DNA from: UBA1422 sp963676385
GTDB taxonomy: Bacteria > Bacillota > Clostridia > Peptostreptococcales > Anaerovoracaceae
Assembly: GCA_963676385.2 (NCBI GenBank)
Contig: CAXXMM010000006.1
Span: 62,001 to 126,000 of the forward strand
Length of the DNA: 64,000 nt
Direction: 5' to 3'
Each line of letters opens with the position of its first letter. Positions within the stretch are counted from its first letter, which is position 1. Below the pieces are notes generated by a model that was given only the letters and a program-made list of their open reading frames with translations, had not been told where the DNA came from and did no database searches. Positions 62,229-64,000 of this stretch are shown piece by piece. Both the position numbers and the translations under genes were made by a program.

Positions 62229-63164
62229 CTATTCTCCTATTCCGTAATAAAATGTCGAATTTAGAATTTTTCCGCCTACTGAATCAAGATCCTTCATCAA
62301 GGAAAAGTAATCTTTGAGAATATCCATTCCTCTACTGCTATCATAAAACACCAAATCTGCATTGGATGTTTTTTTTGCGCTGTCAATTGATTCTATAACG
62401 TCGCTGATAAAAATATCCAGATCATCTCCTCGATTCTTAACAAAATCCTTACTGGCAATGAGTACATCCGATGGAATGGGAGAACCATATTGGCTTTCCC
62501 ATAATGTGCCTAAGTCGATGTCTGAAGTTACGTCACTGTTGTCAGATGATGTTGAAAGAGCCTGTGAAACAAATGGTTCTTGAAGTAAGGCTACCGTACC
62601 GGATGTTTTTAGGGCCGACAACACGTCTGCAGGTGTATCCACCCATTTCATGGTCACCTGATAATCCGGGTTGATATTGCTATCTTCCAGTAGCTTTTGA
62701 AGGACGTATTGACCGGTGCCCCCTTGGTTGGTGGCCACAATGGTCTTGTACTTCAAACCGGTTAAGTCCTGAGAAGTAATGTTCCCATTGTTTGAAACAA
62801 TATACCAATCATTTAGGGCGACCGGGCTAATCGCTACGAATTTTCCCTCTGTTTGATTGTATACCTGTGCTGCGGTATTGGCGGATACAATGGCCAAATC
62901 AATATTGCCATTTTGTATTTGGTCTACCACCTCATCCTTGCTTTTGTAAGTTTGAACATCATATCCATCCGGCATGTCCCCTAAAACTTCCTCCCCGGCT
63001 CCATTCTGGGTCACAATATTGACTGTTCCCGAAAGAGATTTGCTTTGTTCTTGAGATTGGTCCGAATCATCCTTGCCGCAGCCCGTTGAAACCATGCCGA
63101 TTGCCAAAAATGAAACCAGTAAAACCAGCAAAACCAGTAGTAGTTTCTTTTTTATTCTTGTCAT
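62229..63164 (-). CDS. substrate-binding lipoprotein (NMT1/THI5-like)
   Basis: About 311 residues. The signal peptide ends in a lipobox at STGCGKD (Cys near 28), then a Ser/Gln-rich linker, then a periplasmic-binding-protein II fold. It resembles the NMT1/TauA group: SKDEVVDQIQNGNIDLAIVS and NQGGTGQYVLQKLLEDSNI. Such proteins deliver nitrate, sulfonate or thiamine precursors to ABC permeases, but no permease or ATPase gene is adjacent. Start 63164 lies 8 bases after the atpC stop. The SD site is weak (AGGATTG). Location after the ATP synthase operon is unusual. Confidence 0.72.
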   Translation of the reverse strand: MTRIKKKLLLVLLVLLVSFLAIGMVSTGCGKDDSDQSQEQSKSLSGTVNIVTQNGAGEEVLGDMPDGYDVQTYKSKDEVVDQIQNGNIDLAIVSANTAAQVYNQTEGKFVAISPVALNDWYIVSNNGNITSQDLTGLKYKTIVATNQGGTGQYVLQKLLEDSNINPDYQVTMKWVDTPADVLSALKTSGTVALLQEPFVSQALSTSSDNSDVTSDIDLGTLWESQYGSPIPSDVLIASKDFVKNRGDDLDIFISDVIESIDSAKKTSNADLVFYDSSRGMDILKDYFSLMKDLDSVGGKILNSTFYYGIGE

Positions 63165-63171
63165 TTCAATC

Positions 63172-63603
63172 CTAACCCCGCTTCCTTCGGCCGCCGCCTT
63201 CTGCCACATTCATTCGCGTAATCGCCTTTACAATGGCAATTTTTGCAACCGCAACTTCGTTGGGGTCATGTCTTTCATCATGCACCAACCAGTCTTCTGC
63301 CCTGGACTTGGTGCTAAGCGCCCTTTCCAAATCAATATCTTCCGCCCATTCTGCAGCATCAGTAAAGATTATGATATGTTCTTTCACATCAATAAAGCCT
63401 TCCGAAATCGCGGCAATACGATAATCCTTGCTGCCGGCTTCCTGAATCCACAGTTCGCCCACCGCAAGAAGTTTTGTGGCCCAAGCATGTCCCGCCATAA
63501 ACCCTTCGTCTCCCGAATGGGTCCTTACAATGACCAGCTCTACATCACCGGAATAAAAGTGCTTGGATGGTGTCATGATTTCCAGTTTTACCGCCTTAGC
63601 CAT
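63172..63603 (-). CDS. atpC: ATP synthase epsilon subunit
   Basis: 143 residues, F1 epsilon: N-terminal beta-sandwich (KLEIMTPSKHFYSGDVELVI to EGFIDVKEHIIIFTD, quoted in part) and two C-terminal helices that can inhibit ATPase activity. The C-terminus ends in a basic RRKRG tail. Its ATG overlaps the end of atpD by 8 bases, as in standard atp operons. Confidence 0.9.
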   Translation of the reverse strand: MAKAVKLEIMTPSKHFYSGDVELVIVRTHSGDEGFMAGHAWATKLLAVGELWIQEAGSKDYRIAAISEGFIDVKEHIIIFTDAAEWAEDIDLERALSTKSRAEDWLVHDERHDPNEVAVAKIAIVKAITRMNVAEGGGRRKRG

Positions 63604-64000
63604 TGTTCTTTTCCTTTTCGTATTTCTCTACCACATCATCAATTCCACCTGCCAACAGGAAAAATTGTTCAGGAATCTGGTCGTGTTTGCCCTCCAATAT
63701 CTCCTTGAAACTTCGAATGGTTTCGCTTAATGGCAGATATTTCCCGGGGATTCCGGTAAATTGCTCGGCAACGCTGAACGGTTGTGACATAAACCGTTGA
63801 ATTTTTCTTGCCCGGTTCACAACCAGCTTGTCCGAATCAGACAGCTCATCCATGCCCAAAATGGCAATAATATCCTGAAGATCTTTATATCGTTGCAATA
63901 CTTCCTGCACACCTCTGGCAGTGTTGTAATGCTCTTCGCCGATAATCAATGGATCCATAATTCTGGAAGTGGAATCCAAGGGATCCACCGCCGGATAAAT
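63596..64000 (-). CDS. atpD: ATP synthase beta subunit, C-terminal part (runs off the window)
   Basis: The frame is open to the window edge, reading YPAVDPLDSTSRIM and continuing to a normal F1-beta C-terminus (SQPFSVAEQFTGIPGKYLPL, EQFFLLAGGIDDVVEKY). The DPLDSTSR segment is the conserved beta-subunit sequence downstream of Walker B. Start lies outside the window. Confidence 0.93.
   Translation of the reverse strand: MYPAVDPLDSTSRIMDPLIIGEEHYNTARGVQEVLQRYKDLQDIIAILGMDELSDSDKLVVNRARKIQRFMSQPFSVAEQFTGIPGKYLPLSETIRSFKEILEGKHDQIPEQFFLLAGGIDDVVEKYEKEKNNG

Noticed and set aside
1..64000. tRNA genes, rRNA genes or CRISPR arrays
   Set aside because: No T-arm consensus with matching acceptor stem and no regularly spaced short repeats were found by eye. 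A short tRNA could still be missed without a covariance search.

Overview
The window looks like chromosomal DNA of a low-to-moderate GC, Gram-positive anaerobe of the class Clostridia that lives on amino acids or peptides. The evidence is the cdaA-cdaR-glmM-glmS operon, long-form HPF, scpA-scpB-rluB, YhaM, ComFC, RecD2, strong GGAGG ribosome binding sites, sigma-A type promoters, and many transporters, peptidases and aminotransferases. No tRNA, rRNA or CRISPR array was seen.

Layout. 1-9.7 kb: gltX on the + strand converges on a long minus-strand operon, cdaA-cdaR-glmM-glmS-ahcY-aminotransferase, joining c-di-AMP synthesis, amino-sugar synthesis and SAH recycling. 9.8-11.6 kb: hpf with a structured leader, and a membrane-anchored C39-like peptidase. 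11.8-28.9 kb: an accessory catabolic region. It holds a minus-strand operon (MFS transporter, class III aminotransferase, thiolase, CoA-transferase A and B, amino acid antiporter, M20 deacylase), a GntR regulator, an unassigned structured RNA candidate, an amidohydrolase/permease pair, a LuxR-type and a MerR-type regulator, and an M20 dipeptidase/NhaC pair behind a classic MerR-type promoter with a 19-bp spacer. 29-36 kb: housekeeping genes comFC, recD2, cca, yhaM and nadE. 36-42.7 kb: a polymorphic-toxin island with two RHS C-terminal modules that share a near-identical 250-bp core but carry different tips. Each is followed by a candidate immunity gene, and the larger RHS gene is cut off by an IS3-family element. 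42.8-47.7 kb: mtnA, an EamA transporter, scpA-scpB-rluB and a TetR regulator. 47.7-58.3 kb: a heterodimeric ABC exporter, an aminotransferase, an M3 peptidase, a polytopic membrane protein and a putrescine-type aminotransferase. 58.6-64 kb: feoA-feoB-phzF, where FeoB has a degenerate GTPase motif set, and the end of the ATP synthase operon (atpD, atpC) followed by two unusual genes.

Eight genes (CoA-transferase A, thiolase, MFS, comFC, recD2, cca, nadE, mtnA) carry 13 single-base frame breaks. Most lie in homopolymer runs, and several hit genes expected to be essential, so sequencing or assembly indels are the likeliest explanation. They are annotated at full composite length. The most interesting items are the variant FeoB, the RHS toxin/immunity island, the structured RNA upstream of gntR, and the regulated catabolic operons with visible operators.
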